The position numbers were made by a program, and so were the translations under genes. 64,000 bases of DNA from Uranotaenia lowii (Eukaryota; Arthropoda; Insecta; Diptera; Culicidae), in contig NW_026597344.1 of NCBI RefSeq assembly GCF_029784155.1, positions 1-64,000 on the forward strand, written 5' to 3'. Positions 12,428-25,270 of this stretch are shown here, in pieces. Each line of letters opens with the position of its first letter. Positions within the stretch are counted from its first letter, which is position 1. Under the pieces are notes generated by a model, which worked only from the letters and a program-made list of their open reading frames with translations, ran no database searches and had not been told where the DNA came from.

Positions 12428-15400
12428 CAATAAACTTTAAATGAAATAATTATTTTTCTGAATTTTATAGAAGCTTAGATAAAAAATTGTGTCTTAGTTA
12501 TTTTTCTGGAGCCTCCGAACCGTAGGAAACACCTGAACCGTAGGAACCGTTCGATCCGTTCGAACCGTAGAAACCGTCCAAGCTGTACAAATTGTCCAAA
12601 TCGTTCAAATTAATCCAGAAACTTAGAAATTCAATATACTTTAAATAAAATTCTTATTTTTCTACATTTTATAGAAGCTTAGATATAAAATTGTGTCTTA
12701 GTTATTTTTCTGGAGCCTCCGAACCGTAGGAAACACCTGAACCGTAGGAACCGTTCGATCCGTTCGAACCGTAGAAACCGTCCAAGCTGTACAAATTGTC
12801 CAAATCGTTCAAATTAATCCAGAAACTTAGAAATTCAATGAACATTAAATAAAATTATTATTTTTCTGCATTTTATATAAGCTTAGATATAAAAGTGTGT
12901 CTTAGTTATTTTTCTGGAGCCTCCGAACCGTAGGAAACACCTGAACCGTAGGAACCGTTCGATCCGTTCGAACCGTAGAAACCGTCCAAGCTGTACAAAT
13001 TGTCCAAATCGTTCAAATTAATCCAGAAACTTAGAAATTCAATAAACTTTAAATGAAATAATTATTTTTCTGAATTTTATAGAAGCTTAGATATAAAATT
13101 GTGTCTTGGTTATTTTTCTGGAGCCTTCGAACCGTAGGAAACACCTGAACCGTAGGAACCGTTCGATCCGTTCGAACCGTAGAAACCGTCCAAGCTGTAC
13201 AAATTGTCCAAATCGTTCAAATTAATCCAGAAACTTAGAAATTCAATGAACATTAAATAAAATTATTATTTTTCTGCATTTTATATAAGCTTAGATATAA
13301 AATTGTGTCTTAGTTATTTTTCTGGAGCCTCCGAACCGTAGGAAACACCTGAACCGTAGGAACCGTTCGATCCGTTCGAACCGTAGAAACCGTCCAAGCT
13401 GTACAAATTGTCCAAATCGTTCAAATTAATCCAGAAACTTAGAAATTCAATAAACTTTAAATGAAATAATTATTTCTCTACATTTTATAGAAGCTTAGAT
13501 AAAAAATTGTGTCTTAGTTATTTTTCTGGAGCCTCCGAACCGTAGGAAACACCTGAACCGTAGGAACCGTTCGATCCGTTCGAACCGTAGAAACCGTCCA
13601 AGCTGTACAAATTGTCCAAATCGTTCAAATTAATCCAGAAACTTAGAAATTCAATGAACATTAAATAAAATTCTTATTTTTCTGCATTTTATATAAGCTT
13701 AGATATAAAAGTGTGTCTTAGTTATTTTTCTGGAGCCTCCGAACCGTAGGAAACACCTGAACCGTAGGAACCGTTCGATCCGTTCGAACCGTAGAAACCG
13801 TCCAAGCTGTACAAATTGTCCAAATCGTTCAAATTAATCCAGAAACTTAGAAATTCAATATACTTTAAATAAAATTCTTATTTTTCTACATTTTATAGAA
13901 GCTTAGATATAAAATTGTGTCTTAGTTATTTTTCTGGAGCCTCCGAACCGTAGGAAACACCTGAACCGTAGGAACCGTTCGATCCGTTCGAACCGTAGAA
14001 ACCGTCCAAGCTGTACAAATTGTCCAAATCGTTCAAATTAATCCAGAAACTTAGAAATTCAATAAACTTTAAATGAAATAATTATTTTTCTGAATTTTAT
14101 AGAAGCTTAGATAAAAAAATGTGTCTTAGTTATTTTTCTGGAGCCTCCGAACCGTAGGAAACACCTGAACCGTAGGAACCGTTCGATCCGTTCGAACCGT
14201 AGAAACCGTCCAAGCTGTACAAATTGTCCAAATCGTTCAAATTAATCCAGAAACTTAGAAATTCAATATACTTTAAATAAAATTCTTATTTTTCTACATT
14301 TTATAGAAGCTTAGATATAAAATTGTGTCTTAGTTATTTTTCTGGAGCCTCCGAACCGTAGGAAACACCTGAACCGTAGGAACCGTTCGATCCGTTCGAA
14401 CCGTAGAAACCGTCCAAGCTGTACAAATTGTCCAAATCGTTCAAATTAATCCAGAAACTTAGAAATTCAATATACTTTAAATAAAATTCTTATTTTTCTA
14501 CATTTTATAGAAGCTTAGATATAAAATTGTGTCTTAGTTATTTTTCTGGAGCCTCCGAACCGTAGGAAACACCTGAACCGTAGGAACCGTTCGATCCGTT
14601 CGAACCGTAGAAACCGTCCAAGCTGTACAAATTGTCCAAATCGTTCAAATTAATCCAGAAACTTAGAAATTCAATGAACATTAAATAAAATTATTATTTT
14701 TCTGCATTTTATATAAGCTTAGATATAAAATTGTGTCTTAGTTATTTTTCTGGAGCCTCCGAACCGTAGGAAACACCTGAACCGTAGGAACCGTTCGATC
14801 CGTTCGAACCGTAGAAACCGTCCAAGCTGTACAAATTGTCCAAATCGTTCAAATTAATCCAGAAACTTAGAAATTCAATGAACATTAAATAAAATTCTTA
14901 TTTTTCTGCATTTTATATAAGCTTAGATATAAAAGTGTGTCTTAGTTATTTTTCTGGAGCCTCCGAACCGTAGGAAACACCTGAACCGTAGGAACCGTTC
15001 GATCCGTTCGAACCGTAGAAACCGTCCAAGCTGTACAAATTGTCCAAATCGTTCAAATTAATCCAGAAACTTAGAAATTCAATATACTTTAAATAAAATT
15101 CTTATTTTTCTACATTTTATAGAAGCTTAGATATAAAATTGTGTCTTAGTTATTTTTCTGGAGCCTCCGAACCGTAGGAAACACCTGAACCGTAGGAACC
15201 GTTCGATCCGTTCGAACCGTAGAAACCGTCCAAGCTGTACAAATTGTCCAAATCGTTCAAATTAATCCAGAAACTTAGAAATTCAATGAACATTAAATAA
15301 AATTATTATTTTTCTGCATTTTATATAAGCTTAGATATAAAATTGTGTCTTAGTTATTTTTCTGGAGCCTCCGAACCGTAGGAAACACCTGAACCGTAGG

Positions 15401-17722
15401 AACCGTTCGATCCGTTCGAACCGTAGAAACCGTCCAAGCTGTACAAATTGTCCAAATCGTTCAAATTAATCCAGAAACTTAGAAATTCAATAAACTTTAA
15501 ATGAAATAATTATTTCTCTACATTTTATAGAAGCTTAGATAAAAAATTGTGTCTTAGTTATTTTTCTGGAGCCTCCGAACCGTAGGAAACACCTGAACCG
15601 TAGGAACCGTTCGAACCGTAGAAACCGTCCAAGCTGTACAAATTGTCCAAATCGTTCAAATTAATCCAGAAACTTAGAAATTCAATAAACTTTAAATGAA
15701 ATAATTATTTCTCTACATTTTATAGAAGCTTAGATAAAAAATTGTGTCTTAGTTATTTTTCTGGAGCCTCCGAACCGTAGGAAACACCTGAACCGTAGGA
15801 ACCGTTCGATCCGTTCGAACCGTAGAAACCGTCCAAGCTGTACAAATTGTCCAAATCGTTCAAATTAATCCAGAAACTTAGAAATTCAATGAACATTAAA
15901 TAAAATTCTTATTTTTCTGCATTTTATATAAGCTTAGATATAAAAGTGTGTCTTAGTTATTTTTCTGGAGCCTCCGAACCGTAGGAAACACCTGAACCGT
16001 AGGAACCGTTCGATCCGTTCGAACCGTAGAAACCGTCCAAGCTGTACAAATTGTCCAAATCGTTCAAATTAATCCAGAAACTTAGAAATTCAATATACTT
16101 TAAATAAAATTCTTATTTTTCTACATTTTATAGAAGCTTAGATATAAAATTGTGTCTTAGTTATTTTTCTGGAGCCTCCGAACCGTAGGAAACACCTGAA
16201 CCGTAGGAACCGTTCGATCCGTTCGAACCGTAGAAACCGTCCAAGCTGTACAAATTGTCCAAATCGTTCAAATTAATCCAGAAACTTAGAAATTCAATAA
16301 ACTTTAAATGAAATAATTATTTTTCTGAATTTTATAGAAGCTTAGATAAAAAAATGTGTCTTAGTTATTTTTCTGGAGCCTCCGAACCGTAGGAAACACC
16401 TGAACCGTAGGAACCGTTCGATCCGTTCGAACCGTAGAAACCGTCCAAGCTGTACAAATTGTCCAAATCGTTCAAATTAATCCAGAAACTTAGAAATTCA
16501 ATATACTTTAAATAAAATTCTTATTTTTCTACATTTTATAGAAGCTTAGATATAAAATTGTGTCTTAGTTATTTTTCTGGAGCCTCCGAACCGTAGGAAA
16601 CACCTGAACCGTAGGAACCGTTCGATCCGTTCGAACCGTAGAAACCGTCCAAGCTGTACAAATTATCCAAATCGTTCAAATTAATCCAGAAACTTAGAAA
16701 TTCAATAAACTTTAAATGAAATAATTATTTCTCTACATTTTATAGAAGCTTAGATAAAAAATTGTGTCTTAGTTATTTTTCTGGAGCCTCCGAACCGTAG
16801 GAAACACCTGAACCGTAGGAACCGTTCGATCCGTTCGAACCGTAGAAACCGTCCAAGCTGTACAAATTGTCCAAATCGTTCAAATTAATCCAGAAACTTA
16901 GAAATTCAATATACTTTAAATAAAATTCTTATTTTTCTACATTTTATAGAAGCTTAGATATAAAATTGTGTCTTAGTTATTTTTCTGGAGCCTCCGAACC
17001 GTAGGAAACACCTGAACCGTAGGAACCGTTCGATCCGTTCGAACCGTAGAAACCGTCCAAGCTGTACAAATTGTCCAAATCGTTCAAATTAATCCAGAAA
17101 CTTAGAAATTCAATATACTTTAAATAAAATTCTTATTTTTCTACATTTTATAGAAGCTTAGATATAAAATTGTGTCTTAGTTATTTTTCTGGAGCCTCCG
17201 AACCGTAGAAAACACCTGAACCGTAGGAACCGTTCGATCCGTTCGAACCGTAGAAACCGTCCAAGCTGTACAAATTGTCCAAATCGTTCAAATTAATCCA
17301 GAAACTTAGAAATTCAATATACTTTAAATAAAATTCTTATTTTTCTACATTTTATAGAAGCTTAGATATAAAATTGTGTCTTAGTTATTTTTCTGGAGCC
17401 TCCGAACCGTAGGAAACACCTGAACCGTAGGAACCGTTCGATCCGTTCGAACCGTAGAAACCGTCCAAGCTGTACAAATTGTCCAAATCGTTCAAATTAA
17501 TCCAGAAACTTAGAAATTCAATATACTTTAAATAAAATTCTTATTTTTCTACATTTTATAGAAGCTTAGATATAAAATTGTGTCTTAGTTATTTTTCTGG
17601 AGCCTCCGAACCGTAGAAAACACCTGAACCGTAGGAACCGTTCGATCCGTTCGAACCGTAGAAACCGTCCAAGCTGTACAAATTGTCCAAATCGTTCAAA
17701 TTAATCCAGAAACTTAGAAATT
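12428..17722 (+). repeat. Super-block copy 1, left 26 monomers
   Basis: Order A2, D1, C2, A1g, C1, B, C3, D1, A3, D1, D1, C1, C3, D1, C1, B with 9-bp loss, B, C3, D1, A3, D1 (attatcc), B, D1, D2, D1, D2: 5,295 bases. The same string with the same rare alleles, including the shortened B unit, lies at 32003-37297, offset 19,575. By eye the only differences are two single-base length changes in the second copy. D2 (gtagaaaac) appears for the first time at 17111 and is frequent from there to about 56.7 kb. Confidence 0.9.
15488..15682 (+). repeat. 195-bp monomer, B type, one 9-mer lost
   Basis: Lacks gatccgttc exactly as the C1 units at 1838 and 2441 do, but in a B background. Its copy is at 35063. 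Either the loss happened more than once or the shortened ladder was moved between types by exchange. Confidence 0.95.
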
Positions 17723-18742
17723 CAATAAACTTTAAATGAAATAATTATTTTTCTGAATTTTATAGAAGCTTAGATATAAAATTGTGTCTTAGTTATTTTT
17801 CTGGAGCCTCCGAACCGTAGGAAACACCTGAACCGTAGGAACCGTTCGATCCGTTCGAACCGTAGAAACCGTCCAAGCTGTACAAATTGTCCAAATCGTT
17901 CAAATTAATCCAGAAACTTAGAAATTCAATAAACTTTAAATGAAATAATTATTTTTCTGAATTTTATAGAAGCTTAGATAAAAAATTGTGTCTTAGTTAT
18001 TTTTCTGGAGCCTCCGAACCGTAGGAAACACCTGAACCGTAGGAACCGTTCGATCCGTTCGAACCGTAGAAACCGTCCAAGCTGTACAAATTGTCCAAAT
18101 CGTTCAAATTAATCCAGAAACTTAGAAATTCAATAAACTTTAAATGAAATAATTATTTTTCTGAATTTTATAGAAGCTTAGATAAAAAATTGTGTCTTAG
18201 TTATTTTTCTGGAGCCTCCGAACCGTAGGAAACACCTGAACCGTAGGAACCGTTCGATCCGTTCGAACCGTAGAAACCGTCCAAGCTGTACAAATTGTCC
18301 AAATCGTTCAAATTAATCCAGAAACTTAGAAATTCAATGAACATTAAATAAAATTATTATTTTTCTGCATTTTATATAAGCTTAGATATAAAATTGTGTC
18401 TTAGTTATTTTTCTGGAGCCTCCGAACCGTAGGAAACACCTGAACCGTAGGAACCGTTCGATCCGTTCGAACCGTAGAAACCGTCCAAGCTGTACAAATT
18501 GTCCAAATCGTTCAAATTAATCCAGAAACTTAGAAATTCAATAAACTTTAAATGAAATAATTATTTCTCTACATTTTATAGAAGCTTAGATAAAAAATAG
18601 TGTCTTAGTTATTTTTCTGGAGCCTCCGAACCGTAGGAAACACCTGAACCGTAGGAACCGTTCGATCCGTTCGAACCGTAGAAACCGTCCAAGCTGTACA
18701 AATTGTCCAAATCGTTCAAATTAATCCAGAAACTTAGAAATT
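16907..18742 (+). repeat. Nine-monomer local repeat, copy 1
   Basis: Order D1, D2, D1, D2, A1, A2, A2, C1, Bt. The same order returns at 19967-21802, offset 3,060 (15 monomers). Between them, 18743-19966 holds a shorter version: D2, D1, D2, A1, A2, A2. The rare aatagtg allele marks the Bt unit (18539, 21599, 38318). Confidence 0.85.
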
Positions 18743-20782
18743 CAATATACTTTAAATAAAATTCTTATTTTTCTACATTTTATAGAAGCTTAGATATAAA
18801 ATTGTGTCTTAGTTATTTTTCTGGAGCCTCCGAACCGTAGAAAACACCTGAACCGTAGGAACCGTTCGATCCGTTCGAACCGTAGAAACCGTCCAAGCTG
18901 TACAAATTGTCCAAATCGTTCAAATTAATCCAGAAACTTAGAAATTCAATATACTTTAAATAAAATTCTTATTTTTCTACATTTTATAGAAGCTTAGATA
19001 TAAAATTGTGTCTTAGTTATTTTTCTGGAGCCTCCGAACCGTAGGAAACACCTGAACCGTAGGAACCGTTCGATCCGTTCGAACCGTAGAAACCGTCCAA
19101 GCTGTACAAATTGTCCAAATCGTTCAAATTAATCCAGAAACTTAGAAATTCAATATACTTTAAATAAAATTCTTATTTTTCTACATTTTATAGAAGCTTA
19201 GATATAAAATTGTGTCTTAGTTATTTTTCTGGAGCCTCCGAACCGTAGAAAACACCTGAACCGTAGGAACCGTTCGATCCGTTCGAACCGTAGAAACCGT
19301 CCAAGCTGTACAAATTGTCCAAATCGTTCAAATTAATCCAGAAACTTAGAAATTCAATAAACTTTAAATGAAATAATTATTTTTCTGAATTTTATAGAAG
19401 CTTAGATATAAAATTGTGTCTTAGTTATTTTTCTGGAGCCTCCGAACCGTAGGAAACACCTGAACCGTAGGAACCGTTCGATCCGTTCGAACCGTAGAAA
19501 CCGTCCAAGCTGTACAAATTGTCCAAATCGTTCAAATTAATCCAGAAACTTAGAAATTCAATAAACTTTAAATGAAATAATTATTTTTCTGAATTTTATA
19601 GAAGCTTAGATAAAAAATTGTGTCTTAGTTATTTTTCTGGAGCCTCCGAACCGTAGGAAACACCTGAACCGTAGGAACCGTTCGATCCGTTCGAACCGTA
19701 GAAACCGTCCAAGCTGTACAAATTGTCCAAATCGTTCAAATTAATCCAGAAACTTAGAAATTCAATAAACTTTAAATGAAATAATTATTTTTCTGAATTT
19801 TATAGAAGCTTAGATAAAAAATTGTGTCTTAGTTATTTTTCTGGAGCCTCCGAACCGTAGGAAACACCTGAACCGTAGGAACCGTTCGATCCGTTCGAAC
19901 CGTAGAAACCGTCCAAGCTGTACAAATTGTCCAAATCGTTCAAATTAATCCAGAAACTTAGAAATTCAATATACTTTAAATAAAATTCTTATTTTTCTAC
20001 ATTTTATAGAAGCTTAGATATAAAATTGTGTCTTAGTTATTTTTCTGGAGCCTCCGAACCGTAGGAAACACCTGAACCGTAGGAACCGTTCGATCCGTTC
20101 GAACCGTAGAAACCGTCCAAGCTGTACAAATTGTCCAAATCGTTCAAATTAATCCAGAAACTTAGAAATTCAATATACTTTAAATAAAATTCTTATTTTT
20201 CTACATTTTATAGAAGCTTAGATATAAAATTGTGTCTTAGTTATTTTTCTGGAGCCTCCGAACCGTAGAAAACACCTGAACCGTAGGAACCGTTCGATCC
20301 GTTCGAACCGTAGAAACCGTCCAAGCTGTACAAATTGTCCAAATCGTTCAAATTAATCCAGAAACTTAGAAATTCAATATACTTTAAATAAAATTCTTAT
20401 TTTTCTACATTTTATAGAAGCTTAGATATAAAATTGTGTCTTAGTTATTTTTCTGGAGCCTCCGAACCGTAGGAAACACCTGAACCGTAGGAACCGTTCG
20501 ATCCGTTCGAACCGTAGAAACCGTCCAAGCTGTACAAATTGTCCAAATCGTTCAAATTAATCCAGAAACTTAGAAATTCAATATACTTTAAATAAAATTC
20601 TTATTTTTCTACATTTTATAGAAGCTTAGATATAAAATTGTGTCTTAGTTATTTTTCTGGAGCCTCCGAACCGTAGAAAACACCTGAACCGTAGGAACCG
20701 TTCGATCCGTTCGAACCGTAGAAACCGTCCAAGCTGTACAAATTGTCCAAATCGTTCAAATTAATCCAGAAACTTAGAAATT
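17723..20782 (+). repeat. Fifteen monomers absent from super-block copy 2
   Basis: Order A1, A2, A2, C1, Bt, D2, D1, D2, A1, A2, A2, D1, D2, D1, D2 (3,060 bases). In the second super-block this interval is replaced by a single C1 unit (37298-37501). The stretch is a local amplification of the D1/D2 plus A1-A2-A2 motif, so either copy 1 gained it after the super-block was duplicated or copy 2 lost it. Confidence 0.8.
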
Positions 20783-21802
20783 CAATAAACTTTAAATGAA
20801 ATAATTATTTTTCTGAATTTTATAGAAGCTTAGATATAAAATTGTGTCTTAGTTATTTTTCTGGAGCCTCCGAACCGTAGGAAACACCTGAACCGTAGGA
20901 ACCGTTCGATCCGTTCGAACCGTAGAAACCGTCCAAGCTGTACAAATTGTCCAAATCGTTCAAATTAATCCAGAAACTTAGAAATTCAATAAACTTTAAA
21001 TGAAATAATTATTTTTCTGAATTTTATAGAAGCTTAGATAAAAAATTGTGTCTTAGTTATTTTTCTGGAGCCTCCGAACCGTAGGAAACACCTGAACCGT
21101 AGGAACCGTTCGATCCGTTCGAACCGTAGAAACCGTCCAAGCTGTACAAATTGTCCAAATCGTTCAAATTAATCCAGAAACTTAGAAATTCAATAAACTT
21201 TAAATGAAATAATTATTTTTCTGAATTTTATAGAAGCTTAGATAAAAAATTGTGTCTTAGTTATTTTTCTGGAGCCTCCGAACCGTAGGAAACACCTGAA
21301 CCGTAGGAACCGTTCGATCCGTTCGAACCGTAGAAACCGTCCAAGCTGTACAAATTGTCCAAATCGTTCAAATTAATCCAGAAACTTAGAAATTCAATGA
21401 ACATTAAATAAAATTATTATTTTTCTGCATTTTATATAAGCTTAGATATAAAATTGTGTCTTAGTTATTTTTCTGGAGCCTCCGAACCGTAGGAAACACC
21501 TGAACCGTAGGAACCGTTCGATCCGTTCGAACCGTAGAAACCGTCCAAGCTGTACAAATTGTCCAAATCGTTCAAATTAATCCAGAAACTTAGAAATTCA
21601 ATAAACTTTAAATGAAATAATTATTTCTCTACATTTTATAGAAGCTTAGATAAAAAATAGTGTCTTAGTTATTTTTCTGGAGCCTCCGAACCGTAGGAAA
21701 CACCTGAACCGTAGGAACCGTTCGATCCGTTCGAACCGTAGAAACCGTCCAAGCTGTACAAATTGTCCAAATCGTTCAAATTAATCCAGAAACTTAGAAA
21801 TT
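19967..21802 (+). repeat. Nine-monomer local repeat, copy 2
   Basis: D1, D2, D1, D2, A1, A2, A2, C1, Bt, as at 16907-18742. It overlaps the start of the 54-monomer block, so the two levels of repetition are nested. Confidence 0.85.
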
Positions 21803-24800
21803 CAATGAACATTAAATAAAATTCTTATTTTTCTGCATTTTATATAAGCTTAGATATAAAAGTGTGTCTTAGTTATTTTTCTGGAGCCTCCGAACCGTAG
21901 GAAACACCTGAACCGTAGGAACCGTTCGATCCGTTCGAACCGTAGAAACCGTCCAAGCTGTACAAATTGTCCAAATCGTTCAAATTAATCCAGAAACTTA
22001 GAAATTCAATGTACTTTAAATAAAATTCTTATTTTTCTGAATTTTATAGAAGCTTAGATATAAAATTGTGTCTTAGTTATTTTTCTGGAGCCTCCGAACC
22101 GTAGGAAACACCTGAACCGTAGGAACCGTTCGATCCGTTCGAACCGTAGAAACCGTCCAAGCTGTACAAATTGTCCAAATCGTTCAAATTAATCCAGAAA
22201 CTTAGAAATTCAATATACTTTAAATAAAATTCTTATTTTTCTACATTTTATAGAAGCTTAGATATAAAATTGTGTCTTAGTTATTTTTCTGGAGCCTCCG
22301 AACCGTAGGAAACACCTGAACCGTAGGAACCGTTCGATCCGTTCGAACCGTAGAAACCGTCCAAGCTGTACAAATTGTCCAAATCGTTCAAATTAATCCA
22401 GAAACTTAGAAATTCAATAAACTTTAAATGAAATAATTATTTTTCTGAATTTTATAGAAGCTTAGATAAAAAAATGTGTCTTAGTTATTTTTCTGGAGCC
22501 TCCGAACCGTAGGAAACACCTGAACCGTAGGAACCGTTCGATCCGTTCGAACCGTAGAAACCGTCCAAGCTGTACAAATTGTCCAAATCGTTCAAATTAA
22601 TCCAGAAACTTAGAAATTCAATATACTTTAAATAAAATTCTTATTTTTCTACATTTTATAGAAGCTTAGATATAAAATTGTGTCTTAGTTATTTTTCTGG
22701 AGCCTCCGAACCGTAGAAAACACCTGAACCGTAGGAACCGTTCGATCCGTTCGAACCGTAGAAACCGTCCAAGCTGTACAAATTGTCCAAATCGTTCAAA
22801 TTAATCCAGAAACTTAGAAATTCAATGAACATTAAATAAAATTATTATTTTTCTGCATTTTATATAAGCTTAGATATAAAATTGTGTCTTAGTTATTTTT
22901 CTGGAGCCTCCGAACCGTAGGAAACACCTGAACCGTAGGAACCGTTCGATCCGTTCGAACCGTAGAAACCGTCCAAGCTGTACAAATTGTCCAAATCGTT
23001 CAAATTAATCCAGAAACTTAGAAATTCAATAAACTTTAAATGAAATAATTATTTTTCTGAATTTTATAGAAGCTTAGATATAAAATTGTGTCTTAGTTAT
23101 TTTTCTGGAGCCTCCGAACCGTAGGAAACACCTGAACCGTAGGAACCGTTCGATCCGTTCGAACCGTAGAAACCGTCCAAGCTGTACAAATTGTCCAAAT
23201 CGTTCAAATTAATCCAGAAACTTAGAAATTCAATAAACTTTAAATGAAATAATTATTTTTCTGAATTTTATAGAAGCTTAGATAAAAAATTGTGTCTTAG
23301 TTATTTTTCTGGAGCCTCCGAACCGTAGGAAACACCTGAACCGTAGGAACCGTTCGATCCGTTCGAACCGTAGAAACCGTCCAAGCTGTACAAATTGTCC
23401 AAATCGTTCAAATTAATCCAGAAACTTAGAAATTCAATAAACTTTAAATGAAATAATTATTTTTCTGAATTTTATAGAAGCTTAGATAAAAAATTGTGTC
23501 TTAGTTATTTTTCTGGAGCCTCCGAACCGTAGGAAACACCTGAACCGTAGGAACCGTTCGATCCGTTCGAACCGTAGAAACCGTCCAAGCTGTACAAATT
23601 GTCCAAATCGTTCAAATTAATCCAGAAACTTAGAAATTCAATGAACATTAAATAAAATCATTATTTTTCTGCATTTTATATAAGCTTAGATATAAAAGTG
23701 TGTCTTAGTTATTTTTCTGGAGCCTCCGAACCGTAGGAAACACCTGAACCGTAGGAACCGTTCGATCCGTTCGAACCGTAGAAACCCTCCAAGCTGTACA
23801 AATTGTCCAAATCGTTCAAATTAATCCAGAAACTTAGAAATTCAATAAACTTTAAATGAAATAATTATTTTTCTGAATTTTATAGAAGCTTAGATAAAAA
23901 ATTGTGTCTTAGTTATTTTTCTGGAGCCTCCGAACCGTAGGAAACACCTGAACCGTAGGAACCGTTCGATCCGTTCGAACCGTAGAAACCGTCCAAGCTG
24001 TACAAATTGTCCAAATCGTTCAAATTAATCCAGAAACTTAGAAATTCAATGAACATTAAATAAAATTATTATTTTTCTGCATTTTATATAAGCTTAGATA
24101 TAAAATTGTGTCTTAGTTATTTTTCTGGAGCCTCCGAACCGTAGGAAACACCTGAACCGTAGGAACCGTTCGATCCGTTCGAACCGTAGAAACCGTCCAA
24201 GCTGTACAAATTGTCCAAATCGTTCAAATTAATCCAGAAACTTAGAAATTCAATGAACATTAAATAAAATTCTTATTTTTCTGCATTTTATATAAGCTTA
24301 GATATAAAAGTGTGTCTTAGTTATTTTTCTGGAGCCTCCGAACCGTAGGAAACACCTGAACCGTAGGAACCGTTCGATCCGTTCGAACCGTAGAAACCGT
24401 CCAAGCTGTACAAATTGTCCAAATCGTTCAAATTAATCCAGAAACTTAGAAATTCAATGTACTTTAAATAAAATTCTTATTTTTCTGAATTTTATAGAAG
24501 CTTAGATATAAAATTGTGTCTTAGTTATTTTTCTGGAGCCTCCGAACCGTAGGAAACACCTGAACCGTAGGAACCGTTCGATCCGTTCGAACCGTAGAAA
24601 CCGTCCAAGCTGTACAAATTGTCCAAATCGTTCAAATTAATCCAGAAACTTAGAAATTCAATATACTTTAAATAAAATTCTTATTTTTCTACATTTTATA
24701 GAAGCTTAGATATAAAATTGTGTCTTAGTTATTTTTCTGGAGCCTCCGAACCGTAGGAAACACCTGAACCGTAGGAACCGTTCGATCCGTTCGAACCGTA

Positions 24801-25066
24801 GAAACCGTCCAAGCTGTACAAATTGTCCAAATCGTTCAAATTAATCCAGAAACTTAGAAATTCAATAAACTTTAAATGAAATAATTATTTTTCTGAATTT
24901 TATAGAAGCTTAGATAAAAAAATGTGTCTTAGTTATTTTTCTGGAGCCTCCGAACCGTAGGAAACACCTGAACCGTAGGAACCGTTCGATCCGTTCGAAC
25001 CGTAGAAACCGTCCAAGCTGTACAAATTGTCCAAATCGTTCAAATTAATCCAGAAACTTAGAAATT

Positions 25067-25270
25067 CAATATACTTTAAATAAAATTCTTATTTTTCTAC
25101 ATTTTATAGAAGGTTAGATATAAAATTGTGTCTTAGTTATTTTTCTGGAGCCTCCGAACCGTAGAAAACACCTGAACCGTAGGAACCGTTCGATCCGTTC
25201 GAACCGTAGAAACCGTCCAAGCTGTACAAATTGTCCAAATCGTTCAAATTAATCCAGAAACTTAGAAATT
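25067..25270 (+). repeat. D3 monomer without the HindIII site (one of nine)
   Basis: gaaggtta replaces gaagctta, removing the aagctt present in almost every unit. D3 units are at 25067, 27311, 41786, 44030 and 54434. D4 units (gaagttta) at 30779, 47498, 48518 and 56066 lose the site by a different change. All nine also carry gtagaaaac. Confidence 0.9.
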
